Positions 45,464 through 55,204 of a stretch of DNA of 64,000 nt are shown here, piece after piece. Numbering within the stretch: the first letter of the stretch is position 1; each line of letters starts with the position of its first letter. This DNA comes from an uncultured Flavobacteriaceae bacterium (lineage in GTDB: Bacteria; Bacteroidota; Bacteroidia; Flavobacteriales; Flavobacteriaceae). The notes beneath the pieces were generated by a model. It saw only the letters and a list, made by a program, of their open reading frames with translations. It ran no database searches and was not told the origin of the DNA. The stretch is taken from NCBI GenBank assembly GCA_938029725.1, contig CALHGE010000010.1, forward strand, positions 62,001 through 126,000, given 5' to 3'. A program made the position numbers and the translations under genes.

Positions 45464-46756
45464 ATGAACTCAAAACTTGAAACACAACTTGCCGAACTTT
45501 TAGAGGCCAATATAATCAGCGCTGATATCGTCCAAAAAATTACGCTTTTTTATCATACGAAAGAAGAAGACAAACCCAATCGTCTCTTTGTCATTTTCGG
45601 AATATTAGGCGCTTTACTTACTGGTCTAGGCCTCATTCTTATCATTGCACACAATTGGGATGACATGCCGCGAAGCACAAAGACGGTTCTTGCATTCTTT
45701 CCATTAATACTAGGGCAAATAGCTTGTGCTTACAGTCATATTAAAAAGAAAAGCACAGCTTGGGTCGAATCTTCGGCCACCTTTTTAATACTGGCGGTTG
45801 GAGCAGCAATTTCATTGGTTAGTCAGATTTATAATATTCCAGGTAATTTGAGTAATTTCTTATTCGTTTGGATTGCTATAACAGCGCCTTTGATGTATCT
45901 ATTAGGCTCAAAAGTAGCCCTTGTCATTCACCTTATTCTTTCTACATGGTATGCCTCTTATTTAGGATATTCTTATAAAGGCCCAATTCCTTGGTGGTAT
46001 CTACTTCAGTTTGCATGGGCAATTCCATTTTACATCACACTACTAAAAAAGCAGCCCAAAAGTAATATGACAGGGGTACTTAATTGGTTGATACCTTTAA
46101 GTGCTGCCATTGCAATAGGAACTTTTACAAATGGAGACACGCTCGTGTGTATGATGTACTTAGGGTTCTTTGGGTTCCTTTATAACATTGGTCAGGTCTC
46201 CGTATTCAAAAAGCAAAAGCTTAGAAGAAACGGGCCTGCAATTATCGGCTCATTAGGAAGTAGCTTTCTGTTGACTATACTAAGTTTTGAATGGTTTTGG
46301 AAAGATGCGCCTCTAGAATCTTACCCCCTTGCAGAATTACTAATGACCGTGGCGCTTTTTCTTGCAGGAGCTGCCGTCTTAATCTATTTGTATTTAAAAA
46401 AACAAATCAAAAGTTTCAACCTATTTCAATATGCCTTTATCATTATTGGCGCACTATACCTAACTAAGAGCTTTGGCTACGTTCACGGAATCATTCTGAC
46501 CAATATTTTGGTGGCCACCTTAGGGCTTTTTGCCATTCGGATCGGTATTAACAAGAATAGCTATGGCATCTTAAACTATGGCTTATTGCTTATTACAGTA
46601 TTGATAATTTGTCGATTTTTCGACACAAATCTTGATTTTGTCTTTCGGGGAATACTATTTATTGCTGTGGGAGCCGGATTCTTTTTCACCAACTATCTTT
46701 TACTGAAAAAACAAGGCAAAAATGCTATAAATTCAAACACAAAAAGTCATGAGTAA
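45464..46756 (+). CDS. DUF2157 multi-pass membrane protein
   Basis: The protein has 430 residues from the ATG at 45464 (MNSKLETQLAELLEANIISA). A TTG-started frame 29 codons longer exists but reads into low-quality sequence, so the ATG is chosen. The first 65 residues match the DUF2157 cytoplasmic segment, and FGILGALLTGLGLILIIAHN starts about a dozen transmembrane helices. The family usually sits beside a GDYXXLXY protein, as here, and the genes overlap by eight bases. The function is unknown, probably an inner-membrane complex. Confidence 0.85.
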   Translation: MNSKLETQLAELLEANIISADIVQKITLFYHTKEEDKPNRLFVIFGILGALLTGLGLILIIAHNWDDMPRSTKTVLAFFPLILGQIACAYSHIKKKSTAWVESSATFLILAVGAAISLVSQIYNIPGNLSNFLFVWIAITAPLMYLLGSKVALVIHLILSTWYASYLGYSYKGPIPWWYLLQFAWAIPFYITLLKKQPKSNMTGVLNWLIPLSAAIAIGTFTNGDTLVCMMYLGFFGFLYNIGQVSVFKKQKLRRNGPAIIGSLGSSFLLTILSFEWFWKDAPLESYPLAELLMTVALFLAGAAVLIYLYLKKQIKSFNLFQYAFIIIGALYLTKSFGYVHGIILTNILVATLGLFAIRIGINKNSYGILNYGLLLITVLIICRFFDTNLDFVFRGILFIAVGAGFFFTNYLLLKKQGKNAINSNTKSHE

Positions 46757-47315
46757 ATTCATATATAGTACCCTACTATTCCTTTTGTTTGCGGTTCAGT
46801 TGTTTGTACCTGCACAAATGGTGTACCAACAAGAAGATGCCCTTGATACAGGCACGCCATACAAGTTTAAAACCCAGCCGCTTGACCCAAGTGATCCATT
46901 TCGCGGCAAATTCATTGTTTTGAATTATGAAATAGATTCCTTTGAAACAGAAGAGAATTGGGACCTTTACAATGGGCCTATTTATGTGTACTTAAAAACC
47001 GATACTGAAGGTTTTGCAGCAGTAAAAACAGTGCGTAAAACCAAAATAAACACTTCAGACGATTACATCATAGTGGAGAGCAAACACAACTATGGCAAAA
47101 CCATTAATTTTGACCTCCCTTTTAATCGTTTCTATATGAATGAAAACAAGGCATATGACGCTGAGATATCTGTGCGAAAAGCACAAATTGACACCACAAA
47201 AATCTGCTATGGATTAGTCTTTGTTAAAGATGGTGCTGCTGTTTTGGAGAATGTATTTATTGATGACTTACCCATTCAAGAATTCGTTAAAGAATATCAA
47301 CAAAAAATGGAGTAA
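46749..47315 (+). CDS. GDYXXLXY domain protein
   Basis: The protein has 188 residues. An N-terminal hydrophobic segment (LLFLLFAVQLFVPAQMVY) anchors or exports it. The motif region reads DPFRGKFIVLNYEI, a variant of the GDYxxLxY core that follows KTQPLDPSDP. These small proteins are nearly always encoded with DUF2157 or DUF4401 membrane proteins, and this gene overlaps the DUF2157 gene, so the two likely work together. The biochemical role is unknown. Confidence 0.85.
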   Translation: MSKFIYSTLLFLLFAVQLFVPAQMVYQQEDALDTGTPYKFKTQPLDPSDPFRGKFIVLNYEIDSFETEENWDLYNGPIYVYLKTDTEGFAAVKTVRKTKINTSDDYIIVESKHNYGKTINFDLPFNRFYMNENKAYDAEISVRKAQIDTTKICYGLVFVKDGAAVLENVFIDDLPIQEFVKEYQQKME

Positions 47316-47336
47316 TGCTCCTATGAAAAATGAACC

Positions 47337-47921
47337 TTATCGATAAAAGTTCATTTCATCCATATATTTCCATACGGCATCGGGCAACAAGGTTCTAATA
47401 TTCTTACCAGCTGCGTGATTTTTACGAATAAAAGTGGATGAAACTTCCATAATAGGCGCGCTTACGAAATGTATCTTTGGGTGGTCTTTGAATTGATGCT
47501 CCATAACTCCAGCTGAAATTCTGGGGTACACATAGAGCTCGTAGTTCTCTAAAATGGTTTCATAGTTCTTCCATTTGTGAAAACTCTTCAAATTATCCTC
47601 TCCCATAATCAGGCAAAAATTAGCATCCTGGCCCTGCGTTTCATCTAAATGCACTAGAGTATGTATCGTATAGTTAGGCTGAGGCAAATCAAATTCTATT
47701 TTGCTTGGTTTTAGCTTTTGATAGTCTTCCGTAGCTTCCAAAACCATTTGATAACGGTGGTGATTATCAAGTAAAGTTTTCTTTGTTTTAAAAGGACTCT
47801 GAGGAGTGACCACAAACCAAACCTCATCTAAATCAGAGAATTCCACCATATGATTAGCGATAACCATATGCCCAATGTGAATAGGGTTAAATGTTCCGAA
47901 GTATAAGCCTATTTTTTTCAT
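47337..47921 (-). CDS. nadD: Nicotinate-nucleotide adenylyltransferase
   Basis: The protein has 194 residues from the ATG at 47921, which begins right at MKKIGLYFGTFNPIHIGH; an upstream in-frame start at 47942 would add seven residues. The nucleotidyltransferase GxFxPxHxGH motif and the C-terminal SSTFIRKN (the ISSTxIR motif) are both present. NadD adenylates nicotinate mononucleotide in NAD biosynthesis. It is the last gene of a yicC-gmk-nadD operon on the minus strand. Confidence 0.94.
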   Translation of the reverse strand: MKKIGLYFGTFNPIHIGHMVIANHMVEFSDLDEVWFVVTPQSPFKTKKTLLDNHHRYQMVLEATEDYQKLKPSKIEFDLPQPNYTIHTLVHLDETQGQDANFCLIMGEDNLKSFHKWKNYETILENYELYVYPRISAGVMEHQFKDHPKIHFVSAPIMEVSSTFIRKNHAAGKNIRTLLPDAVWKYMDEMNFYR

Positions 47922-47960
47922 TGGTAGGAATTTTATTGTCATTCCTGCGAAGGCAGCAAA

Positions 47961-48545
47961 CTATTTCTTTTTTGTAGCTCCAACAAATTCAGCAACCAAT
48001 TCATGCGCTTCATTTAGGGCTATAGCTAAATCGTAATTCTTTATAATTTCATCAAACTGAGGTGCTGTTGCCAGTTCTACTGAAGCTTTAGCAATGCGCA
48101 TATTAATCTTGTCATCGCTTTCCGTACTCCGTTTTTTTAGTCTGATTTTTAATTCATCAATACTAGGTGGTTTTACAAAGACCGCTAAGGTTTCTTTAGG
48201 AAATTTTTTCTTTATCCGCAGTCCACCCGCAACGTCAATATCAAAAATTACATTTTTACCTTCTGCCCAAAGGCGCTCTACTTCACTGTTAAGCGTACCG
48301 TAAAAGTTATCGCGATATACTTCTTCCCATTCTAAAAAATCATCATTCTTGATGTGTTGCTTAAATTCGGGTACTTTTATGAAGTAGTAATGTTCCCCAT
48401 CTTTTTCTTCCCCTCTCGAAAGCCTCGAGGTTGCAGAAACCGAAAAAGCTAAATTTAGTTCGGGTTGTTTTAAGAGATGTCGAACAATCGTAGTTTTTCC
48501 ACTTCCGGAAGGCGCAGAAAATATAATAAGCTTTCCTCCCTTCAT
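47961..48545 (-). CDS. gmk: Guanylate kinase
   Basis: The protein has 194 residues, close to the usual 200. It has the P-loop SAPSGSGKTTIVRHLL at the start, the GMP-binding segment TSRLSRGEEKDGEHYYFI and the lid region KKRSTESDDKINMRI. It phosphorylates GMP to GDP using ATP. It lies between yicC and nadD in a compact operon, a common Bacteroidota arrangement. Confidence 0.96.
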   Translation of the reverse strand: MKGGKLIIFSAPSGSGKTTIVRHLLKQPELNLAFSVSATSRLSRGEEKDGEHYYFIKVPEFKQHIKNDDFLEWEEVYRDNFYGTLNSEVERLWAEGKNVIFDIDVAGGLRIKKKFPKETLAVFVKPPSIDELKIRLKKRSTESDDKINMRIAKASVELATAPQFDEIIKNYDLAIALNEAHELVAEFVGATKKK

Positions 48546-48638
48546 AAAAGTTCAAGTGTCAAGTTCAAATTCAAAGGCATTCGTATTGTATTTAGTATTC
48601 TTAAAGTATGCTTCCTACTTCTGCAAATTGCTTAATCT

Positions 48639-49496
48639 TTAGAGCACGTTCAACATTTGCTCCTTAATCTTCTCTAACTCATCTTTCATTTGTACTACTA
48701 ACTGCTGCATAGGGGCATAATTCGCCTTTGAGCCAATAGTATTTATCTCACGACCGATTTCTTGAGAAATAAATGCTAATTTTTTTCCATTAGAATCATC
48801 TGATCTTAAGGTCTTCGAAAAATAATCAAGGTGGTTTGTTAAGCGAACCTTCTCTTCTGTAATATCATACTTTTCCAAATAATAAATCAATTCTTGCTCA
48901 AAACGATTCGCATCAACATCTGCTTTGATCTCAGCAACTGCTTTGTCTAAACGTTCGCGCACATCTTTCTGCCTATCAGGGTCAATTTCAACCACTTTGC
49001 GAAGCAATTCTTCAAGTGTTTTGATGCGGTCCATGAAATCTTTCTCTAGCACACTTCCTTCTTCAGAACGAAATATATTTATTTCAGAAAGGGCTTCCTT
49101 TAACGCTAGCTGAATGCTATTATATTCCTCTTCATCAATGTCTTCACGTTCGGTCTTCATGGTGTCAGGCATACGCAGTGCCATTTCTAGTAAGCGCAAA
49201 TCATCTCCATCAGCAATTGCACCCAATTGCTTCATATAAATCTTAACGACTTCCTCATTGATTTTAGCAGAAGCTTCAACTCCTGTAGTTTCTACATATA
49301 ATCCAAAATCAACTTTGCCGCGTATCAAAGAACTAGCAATAAGTTTTCGAAGCTCAAGCTCTTTTGCACGATACGAAGAAGGCATTCTTGCATTCAAGTC
49401 CAAACTTTTACTGTTTAGAGATTTTAATTCAACAGTAATTTTTTTGGATGGAAGCTGAATTACATGCTTCCCAAAACCGGTCATGGATTGAATCAT
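48639..49496 (-). CDS. YicC family endoribonuclease
   Basis: The protein has 285 residues beginning MIQSMTGFGK, the nearly invariant start of YicC, with ITVELKSLNSKSLDLNARMP after it. The C-terminal domain has EIGREINTIGSKANYAPMQQ, the conserved DUF1732 block. E. coli YicC is an RNA endonuclease linked to small-RNA decay. It heads the yicC-gmk-nadD operon behind a consensus -7 box. Confidence 0.93.
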   Translation of the reverse strand: MIQSMTGFGKHVIQLPSKKITVELKSLNSKSLDLNARMPSSYRAKELELRKLIASSLIRGKVDFGLYVETTGVEASAKINEEVVKIYMKQLGAIADGDDLRLLEMALRMPDTMKTEREDIDEEEYNSIQLALKEALSEINIFRSEEGSVLEKDFMDRIKTLEELLRKVVEIDPDRQKDVRERLDKAVAEIKADVDANRFEQELIYYLEKYDITEEKVRLTNHLDYFSKTLRSDDSNGKKLAFISQEIGREINTIGSKANYAPMQQLVVQMKDELEKIKEQMLNVL

Positions 49497-49516
49497 ATGG
49501 TGATTTTAAATTTTGG

Positions 49517-49524
49517 CAAAGGTA
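49517..49524 (-). promoter_or_regulatory. Promoter -7 box of the yicC-gmk-nadD operon
   Basis: The minus strand reads TACCTTTG from 49524 to 49517, an exact TAnnTTTG match, 20 bases upstream of the yicC ATG. Confidence 0.55.
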
Positions 49525-49872
49525 GCTATTTTAGGTTTTGAATTTAGAGTTTCCTTTTTCGTTGAGATTTGTCTTGAGTCGTTTCTTTCGTCCCTAAAAA
49601 CCTCTGCTGCCTTTGAATAAAACAAGTGCCAAAAAAAATATACTTTTGAAAATGCAACTACTGCACAAAACACCAAGTTGAGCGTTCTATAATTGAGAAG
49701 ACACCTCGCCCTTGGGTATTGGTATAATCTGAAACGTATACATTAGCTAAAATTGGTTTTCTGCAATCCCATATCGGCAATCAATTTTTTTTGACAGCAG
49801 CTATATTGTAGTGTCAAAGTAATAATTGCTACATGAAAAAACATAGGTGAAACACCCAGCTACAGACCCATC
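49525..49872. other. Gene-free stretch between yicC and the DUF1080 operon
   Basis: About 350 bases with no convincing frame on either strand and no terminator-quality hairpin. The left edge carries the yicC promoter. The right edge is downstream of the DUF1080 operon end. Nothing else was recognised. Confidence 0.5.
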
Positions 49873-50682
49873 TTATAGTTCCCTCAGCCAAATATTACGA
49901 TAGCTTACACGGCTATTATCTCCATGATCTTGAAGCATTAAAGGTCCTTTACCATGAGGCGGATTTTTAGGCCAACCGATATACGGTGTAGTGCCTTTTA
50001 ACTCCGCATGGTCTTGGATCAAAACGCCGTTATGAATAACAGTAAGTGTACCTGATTTGATTTTACTACCGTTTGAATTAAATTCTGGCGCATGATAAAT
50101 AATATCGTATGTGTTCCATTCACCTGAAGCAACAGAGGCCATAGCTAGGGGTGCATGTTGTTTGTAGACAGATCCTACTTGACCATTCACATAAGTGTCA
50201 TTGTTGTTGTTGTCTAAAACCTGAACCTCGTAAATTCCATTTATAAAAACCCCGCTATTGGCCCGATTTTGCCCCGCTCTTTGTACCTCAGCTGGGGAAC
50301 TCCATTCAATATGCAGCTGTACATCACCAAATTCTTGTTTGGTTCTTATGTTTCCAGTTTTATCAGCTACCATCATACTTGCGTCTTTGTTCAGATGCCA
50401 TTTTGCGGTGGTGCTGTCTTGAACATGCATCCAGTCATCCAAAGAACTACCATCAAAAAGAACAATCGCATCACTAGGAATCTCACCATTCAAAGCAGCA
50501 CCAACAATCGGCACTTTGGGTGCGTAATACTCTGTTCCTTCGGGCTCAGTTGGCTCTGGCTTGTTATATTCTTCATGAATGATTACGGCATCTTTGATTT
50601 CCACTTCACTTTCTTGTGCCCCTTCATTACAAGACACTAGCGCTGACAACACTAGTATTCCAAGGATAATTATATTTCTCAT
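49873..50682 (-). CDS. DUF1080 (3-keto-disaccharide hydrolase family) lipoprotein, copy A
   Basis: The protein has 269 residues with a lipoprotein signal (ILGILVLSALVSCNEG, Cys near residue 19). The DUF1080 fold shows as IVLFDGSSLDDWMH near 78, QLHIEWSSPAEVQRAGQN and RANSGVFINGIYEVQVLDN in the middle, and GPLMLQDHGDNSRVSYRNIW near the end. Family members studied in Bacteroidota cleave 3-keto-glycosides. It is the last gene of a minus-strand operon of two DUF1080 genes and an isomerase-like gene, near two GMC oxidoreductase genes. It is diverged from copy B, suggesting different substrates. Confidence 0.88.
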   Translation of the reverse strand: MRNIIILGILVLSALVSCNEGAQESEVEIKDAVIIHEEYNKPEPTEPEGTEYYAPKVPIVGAALNGEIPSDAIVLFDGSSLDDWMHVQDSTTAKWHLNKDASMMVADKTGNIRTKQEFGDVQLHIEWSSPAEVQRAGQNRANSGVFINGIYEVQVLDNNNNDTYVNGQVGSVYKQHAPLAMASVASGEWNTYDIIYHAPEFNSNGSKIKSGTLTVIHNGVLIQDHAELKGTTPYIGWPKNPPHGKGPLMLQDHGDNSRVSYRNIWLREL

Positions 50683-50832
50683 TCTTTTTTAAATTGGTTT
50701 AGGCTCCTCAAAGAGCATACCTCTAGGCCTTTGACTGCGCCCAAACTGATATTTATCTTCTCTTTGGTCTTTCCTCTTGACTCTCTGTTCTCTTTGGCCT
50801 TAGCTCATGAAACTCTCTTAACCCGTCTCTTT

Positions 50833-51585
50833 TTACAGCTCCTTTATTTTAATATTACGAAAAGCAACAACATCACCATGATCTTGAACCCCAATTTTTC
50901 CAGTAGTATACTTGGCAAAATATTCCCAATCAGCAAATTTTGATTTGGAAACCATCTCTCCCCATTCTGGGTTGTTTACCGAAAAACGAACAACTTCAAT
51001 AGCATTAAGTACTACCATACCGGTATTTGTTTTATGATTTATGGTGATTTCACATAAATTCCATTCTCCAATTGGTTTGGTTACATCCGCTGAAGGTGAA
51101 ACCATATCATACAAAGCACCCGCTTGGTGACTGGTACCATTTTTACCATCAGGATGCTTATCATTATCAAGCACTTGTATCTCAGCACCTGTCTCATAGG
51201 GCTGCTCTAATTCATCGAGTTCTTTTACGCCCCAAAAAATACCGCTATTGCCTGCTTCTGATATGCGCCACTCTATGGATAGTACAAAGTCTGTATAGTC
51301 ATCATCTGAAACCAAATTATAACTTTCTCCATTTTTTTGATCTTTTGGAGGATAAAAAACCATCGCAGCATCTTCAATCTTCCAATTATCAGAAACCCCT
51401 TCTTGAGCATATTCGTGCCATCCATCAAATGAAGTACCATCAAAAAGTACATTCCATTCTCCTTTCGGCGTTTCCATTTCAGTATTTGCCATCACTTCTG
51501 CAGCACTTTCCGATGCCTCTTTTGTTTTTTCTTTACATGCTATCGCCATAAAGACAGATAGTGCAACTAGTATCAGGTTTTTCAT
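50833..51585 (-). CDS. DUF1080 (3-keto-disaccharide hydrolase family) lipoprotein, copy B
   Basis: The protein has 250 residues with a lipoprotein signal (LVALSVFMAIACKEKT, Cys near residue 17). It shows the canonical DUF1080 blocks: NVLFDGTSFDGWHEY near 45, LSIEWRISEAGNSGIFWGV near 102, EIQVLDNDKHPDGKNG near 135, and IGVQDHGDVVAFRNIKIKEL at the C-terminus. The fold is a concanavalin-like jelly roll. The family hydrolyses or eliminates 3-keto-glycosides. It is placed 91 bases after the isomerase-like gene in the same direction. Confidence 0.9.
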   Translation of the reverse strand: MKNLILVALSVFMAIACKEKTKEASESAAEVMANTEMETPKGEWNVLFDGTSFDGWHEYAQEGVSDNWKIEDAAMVFYPPKDQKNGESYNLVSDDDYTDFVLSIEWRISEAGNSGIFWGVKELDELEQPYETGAEIQVLDNDKHPDGKNGTSHQAGALYDMVSPSADVTKPIGEWNLCEITINHKTNTGMVVLNAIEVVRFSVNNPEWGEMVSKSKFADWEYFAKYTTGKIGVQDHGDVVAFRNIKIKEL

Positions 51586-51676
51586 AGTGCTATGTATTGT
51601 GATTGCTTAAAAATAGATTAAAATTCAAGGCAGCGAACTTTTTGCTGTGAACAACGCGTTAACGGTGCTCGGCGTT

Positions 51677-52729
51677 TTATAAACCTAATATCTTTTTCAA
51701 CATTTCTTTGTCTACATCTCCCCCAGCGAAATCATCGAAGGTTTTCTCAGTGGCTTCAATAATATGTTTTTTAATAAAAGGAGCCCCTTCAAGAGCACCT
51801 TGCTCTGGGCTTTTCATACAGCATTCCCACTCCATTACCGCCCAAACATCACAACCGTATTGGGTAAGTTTCGAAAAAATACCGCTAAAATCAACTTGAC
51901 CATCGCCTAAAGATCTAAATCTACCGGCTCTATCTATCCAATCAGAATATCCTCCATAAACACCTTGCTTACCTGTAGGGTTAAATTCAGCATCTTTTAC
52001 ATGAAATGCTTTTATAAATTCATGATAATGATCTATAAAAGTTAAGTAATCTAGGTGCTGCAACACATAATGACTCGGGTCATACAGCATTTGTACTCTT
52101 TTGTGATTATTGGTTGCCTTTAAAAAGCGCTCAAAAGAAACCCCATCATGCAAATCTTCCCCAGGGTGAATTTCATAACAAACATCAACACCCTGCTCGT
52201 CAAAGTGATTTAAAATAGGCAACCATCTTTTCGCTAATTCATCAAAACCCATTTCTACGAGTCCGTTTGGGCGCTGAGGCCAAGGGTACATCGTATGCCA
52301 TAATAATGCCCCTGAAAAAGTAGGATGCGCATTAATGCCCAATCTTCGACTAGCTGTACCTGCCTTTTTCACCGTTTCTATAGCCCATGCTGTTCTTGCT
52401 TTAGGGTTGTTTTTTACAGCATCTGGCGCAAAACCATCAAACATAATATCATAGGCAGGGTGCACTGCCACCAACTGTCCTTGAAGGTGTGTCGAGAGTT
52501 CGGTGATTTCCAAACCGTACGAATTTACTTTTCCTTTCAACTCATCACAATAGGTTTGACTTTCTGCTGCTTTATCCAAATCGATAAGAAAGCTTTCCCA
52601 AGTTGGAATTTGTATCCCTTTATACCCCAAATCTGATGCCCATTTACACATCCCATCTAAAGAGTTGAACGGAGCTTTACTATCTACAAATTGCGCCAAA
52701 AATACTGCTGGTCCTTTTATTGTTTTCAT
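51677..52729 (-). CDS. Sugar phosphate isomerase/epimerase (AP-endonuclease-2-type TIM barrel)
   Basis: The protein has 350 residues without a signal peptide, so it is probably cytoplasmic. The TIM-barrel metal ligands are visible: VCYEIHPGEDLHDG, MLYDPSHYVLQHLDY, AFHVKDAEFNPTG and WAVMEWECCMKSPEQGA, with Glu, Asp, His and Glu that bind a divalent metal. Such enzymes isomerise or epimerise sugars or keto-sugars, and family members accompany DUF1080 genes in 3-keto-glycoside loci. It is the first gene of the minus-strand operon, divergent from GMC oxidoreductase A. Confidence 0.88.
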   Translation of the reverse strand: MKTIKGPAVFLAQFVDSKAPFNSLDGMCKWASDLGYKGIQIPTWESFLIDLDKAAESQTYCDELKGKVNSYGLEITELSTHLQGQLVAVHPAYDIMFDGFAPDAVKNNPKARTAWAIETVKKAGTASRRLGINAHPTFSGALLWHTMYPWPQRPNGLVEMGFDELAKRWLPILNHFDEQGVDVCYEIHPGEDLHDGVSFERFLKATNNHKRVQMLYDPSHYVLQHLDYLTFIDHYHEFIKAFHVKDAEFNPTGKQGVYGGYSDWIDRAGRFRSLGDGQVDFSGIFSKLTQYGCDVWAVMEWECCMKSPEQGALEGAPFIKKHIIEATEKTFDDFAGGDVDKEMLKKILGL

Positions 52730-52881
52730 TTTATCGTGTGCTAGAAGTTATGGAAATCGCTTATTTCTTACTTTTTAGGAATTTAATCTTATATTTAAAG
52801 TGAAATTATTTTCGTAATTTTTCTTTCCTAGTGAAGTTATAAATATAGGGAATACCATCAAAAAACCATGAGAAATCTATT

Positions 52882-54585
52882 ATGAGTCAAGACGAACAAT
52901 ATGATGCCATTGTCGTTGGCACAGGTATAAGTGGTGGTTGGGCCGCTAAGGAATTATGCGAGAATGACCTAAAGACTTTAGTGCTTGAACGCGGCCCAAT
53001 GGTCGAGCACATTAAGGACTACAAAACCATGAACGATGATCCTTGGGATTATCCTTTAAAAGGGGAGCTATCACTAGAGGATAAGAAAAAATACAAGGTG
53101 CAATCAAGGCTAAACTGGGCTCCCAAAGAAGATGTGAAGCACTTTTTTGTGAATGATTTGGAACATCCTTATGTTGAAACCAAACGTTTTGATTGGATTC
53201 GTGGTTATCAAGTTGGCGGACGTTCCTTAACATGGGGTCGTCAAAGTTACCGCTGGAGCGATATTGATTTTGAAGCCAATAAAAAAGAGGGCGTTAGTAT
53301 TGACTGGCCCGTTCGCTATAATGACCTATCACCATGGTATGACAAGGTAGAAGAATACATCGGGGTAAGTGGTGAAGCATTAGGTTTGGCAGTATTGCCA
53401 GATGGAAAGTTTCAACCCGCTATGAATTTGAATTGTGTTGAAGAAGAATTCAAAAAAAGCACCGCCGAAAAATTTGATGATGGCCGCTTGGTTACGATTG
53501 GCAGAACGGCACATATTACAGACCCAGAAGCCAGTTTTGAAGGCCGTGGAACATGTCAAAATAGAGACCGCTGTTGGAGGGGTTGCCCATTCGGAGGATA
53601 TTTTAGTAGTAACTCTTCTACATTACCGGCTGCTGAACGTACCGGAAACATGACGCTTCGACCAAATTCTATTGTGCATGAAATCATGTACGATGCTACT
53701 ACAAAGCAAGCAACCGGAGTGCGCGTTATCGATACCGAAACACATGAAAAATTAGAATTTAAAGCTAAAGTGGTATTTCTTTGTGCATCCGCCATGGCTT
53801 CTGTTGGTATTTTGCTGCAATCGAAATCAGAACGCTTCCCCAATGGCATGGGTAACGATTCAGATGCCTTAGGTCGAGGTATAATGGATCATCATTATAA
53901 ATTAGGAGCTACAGGAAAAGTAGATGGTTTTTTAGATAAGTATTACAAAGGAAAGCGTGCCAACGGGTTTTATATTCCACGATTTGTAAATCTGAGTAAC
54001 AAGACGAATCGCGAAGGCTACTTGCGTGGTTTTGGTTATCAAGGCACCGCAAGTCGCCAAGACTGGTCAGAATCTATCGCCGAAATGGGCTTTGGAAAAG
54101 GTTTAAAAGAAGAAATTCTTAAACCTGGAAAATGGCAAATTGGCGTTACTGGTTTCGGTGAATTTCTGCCGTATGATGACAATCGAGTGACCTTAAGTAA
54201 GACCAAAAAAGACAAATGGGGCCTGCCTCAATTGGCATTTGATGTAGAATTTAAAGAGAACGAGTTAAATATGCGTAAAGACATCAAAAAAGAGATCGTA
54301 GCCATGTTCAAAGCAGCTGGTTTTAAAGATGTACAGCCCTACGAAGAAGCATCTGGACCTGGTCTCGGAATTCATGAAATGGGAGGAGCTCGTATGGGTC
54401 ATAATCCAAAGACCTCTATTTTAAATAAAAACAATCAAATACATGAGGTGTCTAATGTTTACGTAACTGATGGTGCTTTTATGACCTCGTCAAGTTGCGT
54501 CAACCCCTCTTTAACCTATATGGCATTTACAGCTAGGGCAGCTAATCATGCGGCAGAACAATTTAAAGCAGGTAAATTCTCTTAA
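52882..54585 (+). CDS. GMC family FAD-dependent oxidoreductase A (putative glycoside 3-dehydrogenase)
   Basis: The protein has 567 residues. The FAD-binding start is DAIVVGTGISGGWAAKEL. A Cys cluster at residues 225, 231 and 235 (CQNRDRCWRGCPFG) resembles the iron-sulfur-binding loop of FAD-dependent sugar dehydrogenases. The active-site pair is His 498 (IHEMGGARMG) and Asn 541 (VNPSLTYMAF). There is no signal peptide; in this group a Tat-exported small subunit can carry the FAD subunit out. No small-subunit gene is adjacent, but one lies at 59812 next to the paralogue. The likely reaction is oxidation of a glycoside hydroxyl at C3 to the keto form. Confidence 0.88.
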   Translation: MSQDEQYDAIVVGTGISGGWAAKELCENDLKTLVLERGPMVEHIKDYKTMNDDPWDYPLKGELSLEDKKKYKVQSRLNWAPKEDVKHFFVNDLEHPYVETKRFDWIRGYQVGGRSLTWGRQSYRWSDIDFEANKKEGVSIDWPVRYNDLSPWYDKVEEYIGVSGEALGLAVLPDGKFQPAMNLNCVEEEFKKSTAEKFDDGRLVTIGRTAHITDPEASFEGRGTCQNRDRCWRGCPFGGYFSSNSSTLPAAERTGNMTLRPNSIVHEIMYDATTKQATGVRVIDTETHEKLEFKAKVVFLCASAMASVGILLQSKSERFPNGMGNDSDALGRGIMDHHYKLGATGKVDGFLDKYYKGKRANGFYIPRFVNLSNKTNREGYLRGFGYQGTASRQDWSESIAEMGFGKGLKEEILKPGKWQIGVTGFGEFLPYDDNRVTLSKTKKDKWGLPQLAFDVEFKENELNMRKDIKKEIVAMFKAAGFKDVQPYEEASGPGLGIHEMGGARMGHNPKTSILNKNNQIHEVSNVYVTDGAFMTSSSCVNPSLTYMAFTARAANHAAEQFKAGKFS

Positions 54586-54630
54586 AGAACCAACTAACAA
54601 TATTAACCAAATACCATACGTTAACATTCC

Positions 54631-55089
54631 ATGGACAACGCTTCGGCCAATAATATGTGGGGAGATTATTTAAAAAATCACCTCGAGGATGTCTTTCATG
54701 AGGCACCAAAGACTATACATTTCTACGATAACGAACAAGCTGCCAACACAGGTGCCAAACAAGTTCAAAAAGGCACTAAAAAAGCAACTTCAAATTCTTT
54801 GCTAGGACTTCAATATAGAAAAGAAAGATTGCCTAAAATCGGTGATTTTACAGTGATCACTACTTGGGAAGGTGAGGCGAAATGCATCGTTGAAACGATC
54901 AAAGTAACGCTTAAACCATACTTTAGTATTACTGAAGAATATGCTGGGCAAGAAGGTCATAAATCATTGAAGCATTGGAAAGAAGTTCATTGGGATTATT
55001 ATAACCGTGAACTTGCTGAATTTGAACGTCTACCTCGCGAGAGTATGATTGTAGTCTGTCAAGAATTTATAAAAGTTTTTGAACGATAA
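54631..55089 (+). CDS. ASCH domain protein
   Basis: The protein has 152 residues and fits the ASCH domain pattern: RLPKIGDFTVITTWEGEAKC near 70, then FSITEEYAGQEGHKSLKHW with the conserved EGH..L..W segment near 110, then the final VVCQEFIKVF strand. ASCH is a beta-barrel fold related to PUA, often RNA-binding or with amidohydrolase activity (YqfB type). It is a solo domain protein, 45 bases after GMC oxidoreductase A, so possibly cotranscribed, but a catabolic role is not evident. It is followed by a strong terminator. Confidence 0.85.
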   Translation: MDNASANNMWGDYLKNHLEDVFHEAPKTIHFYDNEQAANTGAKQVQKGTKKATSNSLLGLQYRKERLPKIGDFTVITTWEGEAKCIVETIKVTLKPYFSITEEYAGQEGHKSLKHWKEVHWDYYNRELAEFERLPRESMIVVCQEFIKVFER

Positions 55090-55130
55090 GTCAAGTTCAA
55101 CTGCGCTCATTCACGGTTTCAACCGTATAA

Positions 55131-55170
55131 AAAAATACCTGCTAAGCATATCATCTTAGCAGGTATTTTT
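55131..55170. terminator. Bidirectional terminator after the ASCH gene
   Basis: A perfect 16-bp stem (55131-55146 with 55155-55170) around an eight-base loop has A-run and T-run ends. It sits between the convergent ASCH gene and Gfo/Idh/MocA gene and can serve both. Confidence 0.88.
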
Positions 55171-55204
55171 ATGAATTAACCTCTTTGGTTGCCTAGAACC
55201 GAAA

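Noticed and set aside
50269..51551. Plus-strand frames of 123 and 159 codons across the DUF1080 genes
   Set aside because: They are antisense shadows of well-supported DUF1080 genes, with atypical composition (many His, Tyr and Leu) and no domain.
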